64,000 bases of DNA, from the NCBI GenBank assembly GCA_900291925.1, contig UWYS01000029.1, positions 310,001 to 374,000 of the forward strand, written 5' to 3'. Below are positions 55,377-64,000 of the stretch, one piece after another; the first letter of the stretch is position 1, and each line of letters opens with the position of its first letter. The stretch is from Thecaphora thlaspeos (Eukaryota; Basidiomycota; Ustilaginomycetes; Urocystidales; Glomosporiaceae). Below the pieces are notes generated by a model. The model saw only the letters and a list, made by a program, of their open reading frames with translations. It made no database searches and had not been told where the DNA came from. Position numbers and translations under genes: made by a program.

Positions 55377-58300
55377 TTAGGAGCTCTCGAACTTGGCTCT
55401 TACCTCCGCATCCACACCGGCGTAGACGGATCCCAAGCTACCCACCTGACTCTTCCACCACGACCTCACGTCCCCGCCCACCCACGCCGCTACGTCCCTC
55501 TTGCTCGTCTCGCTAGCCACAAGGCGCGAGTAGGAAGCCTGGAATCCTTCCTTTACACCTGCAAACTCAAGCTCCGCGTCTGCGCCGCCGTTGTTGGTGG
55601 TGGTCGAGGTGGATGGAAGCAGGAAGAAGAGGAGCAGCGCCTGGCATAGCGGCGTGGCAACGGCGGAAAGAGGGGGGGAGGAGAAGGAAGGAGAGAGTAG
55701 CAGACGGCCGTACCCTGCCGAGATGACGCGGCGGTGACGTTCCGGTGTCTCTGGCAGGCTGGGGAGGATGATGCCCTGGAGGAGCTGGGAGAAGAGGCTG
55801 GCCCGGGCCAGGAGCGTGAGATGCGAGGGCATGGAAGAGAGAGTAGTGGGATGTAAGTCGCCGGATCGAATCGTGCGGGCGTGCCGTGCGACAGGAGGGA
55901 TGGGGAAACTCACCCTGGCTGGACTGCATCGAACGATCCCACCACGTAGTCCGGGAATCCTTCCTTCTGCAGGCAGGCGAGCACCGCGATAAAGTGGCTG
56001 AACGCCTTGACAAACTTGTCCGTCTTGCTCGTCTGCAGCCTGGTCAGCATCAGGGTGAGGACGGGACGCTTGAACGATTCCAGATCGGCGCTGCTCGGGA
56101 TTGAGACGATGGAGAGGAGGGAGAGAAACGCACATCGCATGTCAGCCGACTCGCCGTGAAGGATACTACTTGATGCGCCATCCGCTTTTACTCGCGTAGG
56201 GACTGTCTCGAACACGACCTCGAGCAGCTCGAACCCGTATCCGTCGTTGAGCTTGCTCGAGATCAGCCTCTGGTAGATACCGAGGATGCTCTGAAGCTGT
56301 CCGTTGGCGACGATCCTCGCCGAGTCGCGCGCCAGGAAGGCTTTGAGGAGGCGTACGAGAGCGGGGATGTTGCCTCGCTGCTCCCACAGCGCCGGCATCA
56401 GGATCGGCGGCAGCAGCGACGCGTACTCGTCCGGCAGGCCCTGGCCTGTGTGCAGCTCGAGCATCTGCGAGAGGATCTGGAAGACGTAGGGCGCAAACTC
56501 TGCCACGTCGTTCTGGAGAATGGCGGTGAAAGGTCCAAAGAGGCGACCTTCGAACGCAGAGAGCGTGTCCGGCTGCGCGGCGACGGTGAATCGGATCAGC
56601 GCCGAGATCGACTCGAAGAGGTACTGGCTGAAGCGCGGGTTGGATGGGTTCTTGGCAATCTCGGTGAGGGTCCCGCCGAGGTGCTCAAGGATCGGTCCGT
56701 GGGCCGGAGCGATGGCGCCGCGCGAGGTGGCCAGCATGCGCATCACGCACTGCATCAGATAGTCGTTCTCGGCCAGCTTCTCCGGCGTAGTGCCGCGCTC
56801 GATGTTGCGGAAGAGGGCCATCAGGATGCTTTCGGCGAAAGGCTGAATGTCCTCGGGCGTGAAGAGCAGCCGTCCATCCTTCTTGAGGGCGAGCACGCGT
56901 TCGATGGTGATCGAGGCGTAGGAGCAGGTGACGTACTGCGACGACTCGAGGTGCTTGACCAGCAGCGGCAGGACGGAGAGCAGCTGCTCCTTTGTCAGCT
57001 GGTTGCGGAAGGTGTGCAGATACTTGATCGCGTCCACCTGGAGGATGGGGCTGGGCGACTCGTCGCTCGACGCCTGTAGGTCGGCAAAGACGTGCTCCGA
57101 GAAGAACTGGACGACGTCGACGAGATTGTTTGTCGACGTGACACCCTGCTGGGCGGTGGAGCCGCGCGAGGCGATCGAAGTGAGCAGGTAGATGGCGGTG
57201 TCCTTCTGCTTCCAGTTGGCGGCCGGATCGCTGCGGTACTGCTGCAGGTACTCGCCGATGTAGCGCGATACTACCGACGTCACCTCGGTCGAGAAGTGTT
57301 CCATCAGCGCGCGGCAGAACTCGGAGGCGGCCTTGCGCCGGGTGTCGTTCTCGACGCTCGTCTCGAAATCGCGGCGGATGTATTCGATCGGGTTGTCCTC
57401 AAATAGCTCCTCATCGGCCTCGCGCAGGACGATGTTGGGCAGGATGATGGCGCTGCAGAGCTGCTCGATGGTGCCGGCGGCCTGAAACATTTTGCGCTGG
57501 CTGCCCATGCGGACGACAGTCGCGAGGAAGCCGACGGCTTTGGAGACGAGCGTGTCGTACTTTTCCGCCTGGGTGCACGTCTTGAGCATCTCCCAGATTG
57601 CCTGGACAAAGTTGGGCAGCTGCGGGAAGGCATCAAGGTAGCGCTTGGCGTAGAGCTCGACAATCTCGCAGATAGCGCTGCGGATGTGCTGCAGCGCGCA
57701 CGCCTCCTCCGGTTCTGCATCGAGCTCTGCGCGCCCCTGTGAGATCCACTGCGACATTGTCTCTGTGATGGGGCCCATGTTGTCCTCGAACTGCGGGGGG
57801 AGGTCCTGGGCAGAGAGGTCGTAGAAGGTCTGGAGAAGGAGGACCATGCAATTGCCGAGCGAGGGAAGCGCGGCCGGTGGCGTGGCGGGATCGCGCAGCA
57901 GCCGGTCAACGCGCTGGAAGAGCTCGAGATGCGGGAGGGCGAAGCGCTCGAGGACAAAGTTGATTTCGGAGTAGAGCGAGTCGCTGCGGAAGGCGGACCT
58001 CCAGCGGTAGAAGATGGTGTGGGAAGTGCGGAGCACGCCCTGGATGAGCTCGAAGTCGTCGCCCTTGAGGTAAGGGATGAGGTCGTCCATGAGCTGTGGC
58101 CACTGTTCGGGGAAGTCGGTCTCTGCTACGATTGCGATGGTGTCTTCTAGCTGTGCGCGCAGACTTGTGGGCGCCGGGGGCTGGCCAGCGGTGGTTGTGG
58201 AGAGGGACACGAGGAGGGGGAGGATGTTTGCCTTGAGGGCGTCCTTGTCCTGCTGGCCGAGGATGGCGGGGGAGGCGGCGTGTGGGGCTACTGCGTCTGG

Positions 58301-58546
58301 GTCTGCGTCTTGGGACCAAGAGGACTTGCAGACATTCTTAAGCTTGATGGCGGCTGCGAGGCGGACAGCGTCTATGCTTTGTAGCTGGGTGTTTTGGATG
58401 AGGGTGAGGAGGAGCTGTGGGAAGCCGGGGTGCTCCTGTGCTTCGGTGAGCTGCTGTTCTGCCTGTCTCCTGTTGACGGGGTCAAGAGTCTGTGCTAGGA
58501 GCGTGGCGAGCATGGAGAGGTGCTCCTGCAAAGGTGGTGCCGACAT
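55377..58546 (-). CDS. CSE1: Exportin CSE1/CAS, recycles importin alpha
   Basis: Two exons on the minus strand, 58546-55914 and 55797-55377 (1017 residues), with a 116-bp GTGAGT...CAG intron that splits the Gly codon of VQPGLFSQLL. Cse1 carries importin alpha back to the cytoplasm together with Ran-GTP. The N-terminus shows the importin-beta repeat: DPVNRRQAEQQLTEAQEHPG, then AIKLKNVCKSSW. The typical DFPEQWPQLMDDLIPYLKGD and EDNPIEYIRRDFE follow, and all-HEAT helices run to the end. The length is close to yeast and human Cse1/CAS (about 960-970), with short extra linkers. The last exon has an added STSTTTNNGGAD loop. Annotation without the last exon would lose about 140 residues of the C-terminal HEAT repeats. 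Confidence 0.95.
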
Positions 58547-58963
58547 GACGGGCGCGATGGGCGAGGGAGGATGAGATAGTGACGAGCAAGGAAAGGAGGA
58601 GGACGAGGAGGAGGTGATGGAGGAGGTGATGGAGGAGAAGGAGAAGGAGGAGCGTCGGTGCTAGCGAAGAAGGCCCCCCCAAAAAGAAAGAAAAAAAAGG
58701 GAGCGGCCCCAAGCGCAGACCAACACCCATGCGGCGCCTGCCCGATCCCGATCTCACCCACAATCGCCAGGTGGAGGCAGAGCGCTCCGCCTTGTGCTAA
58801 GGCAGGCAGGCAATCTAAGAACTCCTACCATCTCCACCAGCGCACCACACGCCCACATCCCCAGAGCACGACCTACCCTCAACACCACCACCACCACCAC
58901 AACCACGAATACAACCGCAACCGCAATTCCAACTGCCACATCTTCCGCCGCTTACCACCCACC
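58547..58963. promoter_or_regulatory. Divergent promoter region, CSE1 and NDUFAF2-like gene
   Basis: A 417-bp spacer with GGAGGAGG-type purine repeats near 58590-58650, an A-rich tract near 58680-58700 and a CACCAC repeat near 58880-58900. The open frame upstream of the NDUFAF2-like ATG is low-complexity leader. Confidence 0.45.
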
Positions 58964-59779
58964 ATGGCTACCTTGTTCCGCAAAGCCGCCCGCCTCCTCA
59001 ATCTCGGCAGGTCCAAGTACATCGTCGGCTACGACCTCGCCGGCAACGCATACATGGAGCTCCCCTCGCTCCACGGCTCCACCGACCCAAGACACACACG
59101 TCGCATGATCGAGTGGAAGGAAAACATGCACCACGGCGAATACGACCAGCGCTCCCTCCCCGTGCAGTGGACTATGTGGCTCAGGCACACGCGCCGCCAA
59201 CCTCCCTCCATCCAGGAACTCGAGCAGGACAAGGCCAGGATCGGAATGGTCCAGCACAACGCTCGCATCCTGGCCATCAGGGATGCAGAAGAGGCGCACA
59301 GGCTTCAGCAACAGAGGCTGCAAGAGCATCAACTCGCCAAAGCCGAAGCGCAACAGCAGAAACTCATCGCCTCAAGGTCGACCAGGGGCGCCGTCCCCAC
59401 TGCCACGGTCACAGACGTCGACGCAGAGGTGGAGAGGGATCAGCGTGTAGCCTACGAGGCTTCCAACCCGGACCCTCAGACGCAGAGCCGAGCAGATGGG
59501 AGCGACGCGTCCTTCAGGCAGGAGAGGGTACCGGACAATGACGTCTGGGCCGCGAGCAGGGCCAGGCTGGCACAAAAGGGTCACGCGCCCGCAGCAACAC
59601 CAACATCGCCAGCGACAGACGAAGAGACAATAGCCAGCCCGATCTTGGACGCAGTTGCGAGGCGCAAGGCACGCAGGGCAGAGCGGCAGTCCGAAGGGGC
59701 CGAGAAGGAGAGGGCGAGACAGGAGATGAGCAAGAGCCCGCTCGAGGCCTTTGTACCCTCCGCCAGGCCGAGGCGCTGA
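58964..59779 (+). CDS. NDUFAF2-like complex I assembly factor
   Basis: A single exon encodes 271 residues. The ATG at 58964 has a strong context (CACCATGG). The N-terminal 110 residues match the NDUFA12/NDUFAF2 (B17.2-like) family: RSKYIVGYDLAGNAYMELP, then RMIEWKEN, SLPVQWTMWLRHTRRQPPSI and QELEQD. The long tail, without the C-terminal signature of the structural NDUFA12 subunit, fits the assembly factor better. Proteins of this group act in the mitochondrial matrix at a late step in building NADH dehydrogenase. The C-terminal 160 residues are Ala/Gln/Arg-rich, partly coiled coil (HRLQQQRLQEHQLAKAEAQQ), then disordered and end SPLEAFVPSARPRR. Confidence 0.85.
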   Translation: MATLFRKAARLLNLGRSKYIVGYDLAGNAYMELPSLHGSTDPRHTRRMIEWKENMHHGEYDQRSLPVQWTMWLRHTRRQPPSIQELEQDKARIGMVQHNARILAIRDAEEAHRLQQQRLQEHQLAKAEAQQQKLIASRSTRGAVPTATVTDVDAEVERDQRVAYEASNPDPQTQSRADGSDASFRQERVPDNDVWAASRARLAQKGHAPAATPTSPATDEETIASPILDAVARRKARRAERQSEGAEKERARQEMSKSPLEAFVPSARPRR

Positions 59780-60105
59780 GCCGATTCGGAGTTGGTCCGA
59801 CCGAGGGAAGATCCTTTTGTACTGCCAAGACTGCATATCATCGGCCTCTTGCAAAGGGAGGTGCGCGCACTCGTCCACATCATCACCACCGACGGCCGCC
59901 AGTTGGTGTGGTCGGTTCGGTCTGGAAGAACGGCGTGGCAGAGTCGGATCTCGGATGTCGCGAGAAGATTGAAGAAGGCCGGCGTCGAAAAAGGCCGTTG
60001 CTCCACCCGCCAAACTCGACCAAAATTCCACACACCTTCTTGCCTTCCCTGCGCTTGCTATCCCACCGCATCCTCCCTCGCCATCCTTCATCACACCTCC
60101 AAGTC
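59780..60105. other. Intergenic region, NDUFAF2-like to CNS1
   Basis: A 326-bp tandem spacer with a CT-rich final third ahead of the CNS1 start. No gene is seen. Confidence 0.45.
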
Positions 60106-61353
60106 ATGGCCATCATCGAAGCTCTGCCCGATTCCACCGCCCCGGGTGCCTCCTCTGCCGGCCCCTCGGCCACCATGGCGGGCTGGGCCAACCAGACCAT
60201 CCCATCCAGCCGCGACCTCGAGGACACGCTGAAATCCTTCGACTCGGTCCCCTTCTTGATGCAAGACCTTGATTCTTCCACGTCGGACCCCTCGACGCAA
60301 GCCAAGCTCGACGCCCTTGCCTCTCTCGCATTCGACGGAACGCCGGACGAGGTCGCTACCAACTTTAAGGAGCAGGGCAACACCAACTTTGTCCATAAAC
60401 GGTATCGAGAGGCCGCTAGCTTCTACACACAGGCCATCGAGGCCAATCCCGAGGATGGACAGCTCCTCGAGACGCTGCACGTCAACAGGGCAGCGTGTAA
60501 CCTCGAACTCAAGAACTACGGCATGTGCCTCAGGGACACGTCTGCGGCGCTCGGAATCAACAAGTGTAACATCAAGGCCTACTACCGAGCCGCGAGGGCG
60601 TTGTTGGCGCTGGAGAGGACAGAGGACTGCGTAAAGACGTGCGATCTTGCCCTGACGTTCGACGGAGACAACCAACCCATCAAGGCGATCCGGAAGAAGG
60701 CGGCAGAGAAGGACGCAGCAGCCAAGAGGCAGGCCGCCGTGAAGGTGGAGAGGGAGAGGAGGAAGAAGGAGACCGATATGGCGCTCAAGAATGCCTTTCT
60801 GTCGCGCGGACTATGGCTCGAGGCGTCGCCTCGACCGCCGGATAACCCTACTCCGGCGCAGTTCGATCCGGAGTCGCTTCCGCCTCAATCGTTGCCGTCG
60901 ATCCCTATCGTCGGGGCTAGCAGCAAATGGACGGCGCCAGACCCGATCCGCACACCTCTCAACCTGCCCGTCTTCTTCATCTACCCTACGCATGCCCAGT
61001 CCGATCTGATCCAGAGCTACAACGAAGATACACCACTCTATCTCCACCTCGACAGCATGTTCCCCTCTCCCCCCTCTCTGCCCTGGGACACAAAGGGTCA
61101 GTACGTCTCTTCCAACCTCCAGGTCTACGCTACCACGCACAAGCAGCGACTGCTCAAACTCGGCAAGAAACTCTCCCTGCGAGAGGTCATGGACCAGGCG
61201 GCAAAGGACTCACCCGACCCCATCAGAAGACCGCAGGACAGGGACGGCATGGTCCTCAAGGATGGCATGCTGAGTCTCATCGTCGTGCCAAAGGGCGACG
61301 ACGAAAAGGAGTGGGTTGAAAAGTTCATGAAGCAGAGGGACGAGAAGAAGTGA
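60106..61353 (+). CDS. CNS1: Hsp90 co-chaperone CNS1/TTC4
   Basis: A single exon encodes 415 residues (ATG at 60106, first in frame). Cns1/TTC4 binds Hsp70 and Hsp90 through its TPR domain and supports folding of essential clients; it is cytosolic and nuclear. TPR repeats occupy about residues 85-200: ATNFKEQGNTNFVHKRYREA, then AASFYTQAIEANP, LHVNRAACNLELKNYGMCLR and IKAYYRAARALLALERTEDC, with the N..N..R and K..R clamp residues that hold the EEVD tail. A charged helix (KAAEKDAAAKRQAAVKVERE) links to the C-terminal wheel domain: LNLPVFFIYPTHAQSDLIQ, LYLHLDSMFPSPPSLPWD and VYATTHKQRLLKLGKKLSLR. The length matches the family. Confidence 0.95.
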   Translation: MAIIEALPDSTAPGASSAGPSATMAGWANQTIPSSRDLEDTLKSFDSVPFLMQDLDSSTSDPSTQAKLDALASLAFDGTPDEVATNFKEQGNTNFVHKRYREAASFYTQAIEANPEDGQLLETLHVNRAACNLELKNYGMCLRDTSAALGINKCNIKAYYRAARALLALERTEDCVKTCDLALTFDGDNQPIKAIRKKAAEKDAAAKRQAAVKVERERRKKETDMALKNAFLSRGLWLEASPRPPDNPTPAQFDPESLPPQSLPSIPIVGASSKWTAPDPIRTPLNLPVFFIYPTHAQSDLIQSYNEDTPLYLHLDSMFPSPPSLPWDTKGQYVSSNLQVYATTHKQRLLKLGKKLSLREVMDQAAKDSPDPIRRPQDRDGMVLKDGMLSLIVVPKGDDEKEWVEKFMKQRDEKK

Positions 61354-61532
61354 GATCGAGCGCCATCGCAGCGCACCTGTACGAATACAAAGGCATCAGC
61401 ACGTGGAAAGCAGAATGGCACCGAGACGAGATCTCGATAGTCTCCGCTTTCTTACCATGCGAACAATGTCATGTTTGGCGAAGCATCGCAGGTGGTCGAC
61501 GACAAGGCAGGCAGGGAGAGTGCGCCGATCCC

Positions 61533-63832
61533 TTAAACGTCATGCCAGTCGAGCGACTGTTACGTACGTTGAGCAGACGAACCCCAGAACAATGCGGTCA
61601 GCTTCCTTCGGCGACCGCACGAGTCCTGGACGCGCTCACAATCGTCTTACTCACGCCTAGGATGGCCGTCTTACTCGGCAGTCTGCCCGCCATGGGGCTC
61701 AGAACGATAATCTTCTTTCGCACCGTATCAATATCCGCTCTGTCTCGCCCCCCCCGCAAAACAAGTCCCATCAGTACAAGCACCCCCGAGACACCTGCTG
61801 ACGGCCGGCGGCGGCTGGGAACTCACACATGGACGAATCCAAGGACGGGAGCGCCCAGAAGCTCGTCGTGGGTCGGTTCCTGTATGGAATCGGGTTGGCC
61901 CGCTCCACCGCCACCCCTGGGAGGCTGGATGAGCGCAAGTACCGAATTGAGAAGCGACGACTGATCCGAGGCTGAGTTGACTGGATCGAGCTTGACCAGT
62001 TGCGTCTGCGTGACGGTACGCTGAGCGCCAATGGGTAGGGCCGACGATGGGGCTATCGATTCTGTTGATCCATTCGTTGATGGCAAGGACAAGGAAAAAG
62101 GGAAACGTGAATCGGGCTTCGGCGAGGGAGACCCAAGACGACGAGGAACGAGGGCGGAGAACATACCTTGCCCAACGCGATACACTTCCAACAAGTCAAA
62201 CGGGATTGTCGTCGAGAACGGCGACAACGCCGGTAGACCGCCGAGCGGGTCTGCGTGGCCGGGAAGCGTAGCTTGCGGGATGCCCGTTCCGCCCGTTACG
62301 TTCCCCTCGCCCTTGGACGGTGCGCCCGCTCCACCGTAAAAGTAGTTGCGGACCTGTAGCGCCCGTAGCCGCTGCTTATACGTCTCGTCGAGGTCGACCA
62401 CTCCACCCGACTTGGGCAGCTTGATCACGTTGACGCGCGGCAGAGAGATCCCGTCGGTGTTAGGGACACGGCCAGGGATAGAGGTGGAGCTACCGAAGAG
62501 GCGGGTCATCTCTATGTTGAGCTTTTCGTGACCTATAACGACAATTGTGTCGACTATAGAAAGACACGAGCGACCAGACGGGTTACGACCCGGCGTGGTC
62601 AGTTGCTGGCCGACAATGAGCGACGTCCGCCTTTCTGAGCTAGCCTTGCAGCCTGACTCACCTTTGAAAGCCTTGACGCAATGCTGGACGAAAGCGTACC
62701 TCGACCTCGCATCGACCGTGATGACGCCGGGCGTGTCGATGAGCAGTCCCGACATCCTACTCCTAAAGTCCCTCGCCAGCCTGCGCTCCACACCTTCGGC
62801 CAGCCAATCCACCACCCTCCTGAAGTGCCTCTCGTTCTCCCTGATGCTCTCCTTGCCCAGCCACAGCGACAGCGGTGCTACGCCGTGCGCCGTCGATGGA
62901 CCGGGCGGGATGGCGCCCGTCGTCGGCGTGCTCGTGCCGAGGGGGAAAGCGGGCGAAGGCGAGGGAAGCGAAGCTAGAGGGAGAGGAGACAGCGGAAGCG
63001 CAGAGAGACAGCAGGGGAGTGGCGAGGCGCCCTCGCTGGGATCGAGGTTGACGACGACCGGCCACCATCCCGTGATGTCGCTCTGGCTTTCTTCCAGCTT
63101 GCGCTTCTTTCTGCTCTCCTCTGTCTCCTCCTCGGTCGCATTCGGGTAGATGATGCCATCGCCGCCCTTTCGAAGCGACTCTGCCACTTTACCGGCCTCT
63201 CCCTTGCCCAGGCTGGCAACGGCGGGCGAGCGGAGTGCGTAGTTGGAGAGGAATTTGATCAGGCTCGTCTTGCCTGCCGATTCCGGACCGAGGACCATGA
63301 CGCGCGGACCCTGGCCTTCCGGCCTGTAGGCGCTCGTCGAGCTGGTAGAAGCGGAGGCAGTATTGCCGTTGGACTGATCTGCGCCTGGCTCTTCGTCGGT
63401 CGCCCTGGGCGCGATGTAGCTGGGGTCCGAAGCGGACGAAGCGGACGAAGCGAGCGCTGTGAGCAGCTTGGGATCCTGCCTGAGCGCCTGCCTCGCCTGG
63501 ATCCTGGCTTTTTCGAGGTAGAGGTGGAGGTTGGCATACGAGGTGTAGGCGGGCGAAGGCTCGTCGGCGAGATACTCGGTCGTGACGCTACCAGCGATCT
63601 CGACCTCGGCACCTCGCCACGTCGAAATCGCCGCTTTCGCCTCTTCGCCGAAAGGGTACCATCGTTCCTGCGTGCCGCCGACCAGCTCTGCACCAAATAT
63701 TTCGGCATCGCCTGCGTCGGGCAAGAGGCGCACAGAGAGTCGCTCGTTGGGTTCCAGCTCGAAGCGGTACTCGGAGCGCGGCGGCAGCGTCACTCGCCGG
63801 ACAGAGGGGCCGGCCGCGGAGGGGTCCGCCAT
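61533..63832 (-). CDS. CLP1: CLP1 mRNA cleavage/polyadenylation factor
   Basis: Five exons on the minus strand: 63832-62662, 62553-62167, 62061-61827, 61739-61655 and 61556-61533 (633 residues). All introns are GT-AG with consistent phase. Clp1 is a P-loop polynucleotide-kinase-fold subunit of cleavage factor IA in mRNA 3'-end formation. Motifs: the N-terminal beta domain, the P-loop GPESAGKTSL (residues 182-191), WWPVVVNLDPSEGA, GLLIDTPGVI (Walker B-like region), HCVKAFK joined to VDTIVVIGHEKL, and IAPSSALPIG. The tail reads LGFVHV joined to ADIDTVRKKIIVLSPMAGRL and ends SLDWHDV in a 24-bp last exon. Introns 1 and 2 (108 and 105 bp) are multiples of three without stops, so an intron-retaining frame looks intact. 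This is not the unrelated smut gene clp1 (clampless). It converges on CNS1 with 179 bp between stops. Confidence 0.94.
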
Positions 63833-64000
63833 GGTGAAGACGTGGGAGAGGGTCGGCAGGTGAGGTTCGAGCGCGGCGAGGAGGAGACGGGATCGAAAGT
63901 GCCAGTAGGTGATGCGTCAGAGGTTCGGAATGGGCGAACTGTTGCTTCTGCGAGTGGCGAGATGGTGAAAGCGAGAAGGAATCAGGCCGAAGAGGGGCTG
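63833..64000. other. CLP1 upstream flank at window edge
   Basis: 168 bp of presumed CLP1 promoter or leader. Nothing further can be supported before the window ends. Confidence 0.5.

Noticed and set aside
61533..63832. Identity as the smut clampless gene clp1
   Set aside because: The P-loop polynucleotide-kinase fold and tail motifs are those of cleavage factor CLP1; the names only coincide.

Overview
This is a gene-dense nuclear window from a GC-rich basidiomycete fungus. Short GT-AG introns (about 80-140 bp), strong G/C preference at third codon positions, alanine/serine/glutamine-rich low-complexity inserts in conserved proteins, an ascomycete/basidiomycete-type verprolin and a secreted GH5 exo-beta-1,3-glucanase together suggest a smut-related lineage (Ustilaginomycotina). 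That placement is inference from overall look; no taxonomic marker other than one 5S rRNA gene lies in the window.

Layout, left to right. 1-4730 (-): large low-complexity protein of unknown function running off the left edge. 7727-8788 (+): RRM-like, probably mitochondrial protein. 8.8-12.0 kb: sparse, one weak ORF. 11971-13944 (-): splicing factor SLU7, divergent from TRA1 (15028-27524, +, six exons). TRA1 converges on RAD4/XPC (27722-31855, -). 32402-33103 (+): small gene interrupted by an in-frame TAG. 33230-36463 (-): BRD8-like bromodomain protein, divergent from a CARM1-type arginine methyltransferase (36973-38719, +). 40505-42178 (+): verprolin/WIP. 42670-43890 (+): Plp1/TXNDC9-type phosducin-like protein. 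43.9-48.6 kb: unusual 4.7-kb stretch with a TACTGTAC motif cluster, an off-codon-bias ORF and a possible spliced gene. 48613-50741 (+): GH5 glucanase. 51354-51471 (+): 5S rRNA gene. 51857-55228 (+): polyQ/coiled-coil protein of unknown function. 55377-58546 (-): CSE1 exportin. 58964-59779 (+): NDUFAF2-like complex I assembly factor. 60106-61353 (+): CNS1/TTC4 co-chaperone. 61533-63832 (-): CLP1 mRNA 3'-end processing kinase-like factor.

Most genes are housekeeping: pre-mRNA processing (SLU7, CLP1), chromatin and transcription (TRA1, BRD8-like, CARM1-like), DNA repair (RAD4), nuclear transport (CSE1), chaperones (CNS1, Plp1-like), actin (verprolin), respiration (NDUFAF2-like) and wall remodelling (GH5). 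TRA1 and BRD8-like belong to the same NuA4/TIP60 acetyltransferase assembly and sit within 9 kb. Exon structures given here were worked out by hand from splice signals, reading-frame phase and protein-family continuity. The most unusual items are the in-frame TAG at 32903, the 44-48 kb region, stop-free introns of length 3n in CLP1 and TRA1, and a low-complexity insert inside the CARM1-like catalytic fold. No mobile element, CRISPR array or convincing tRNA gene was seen.
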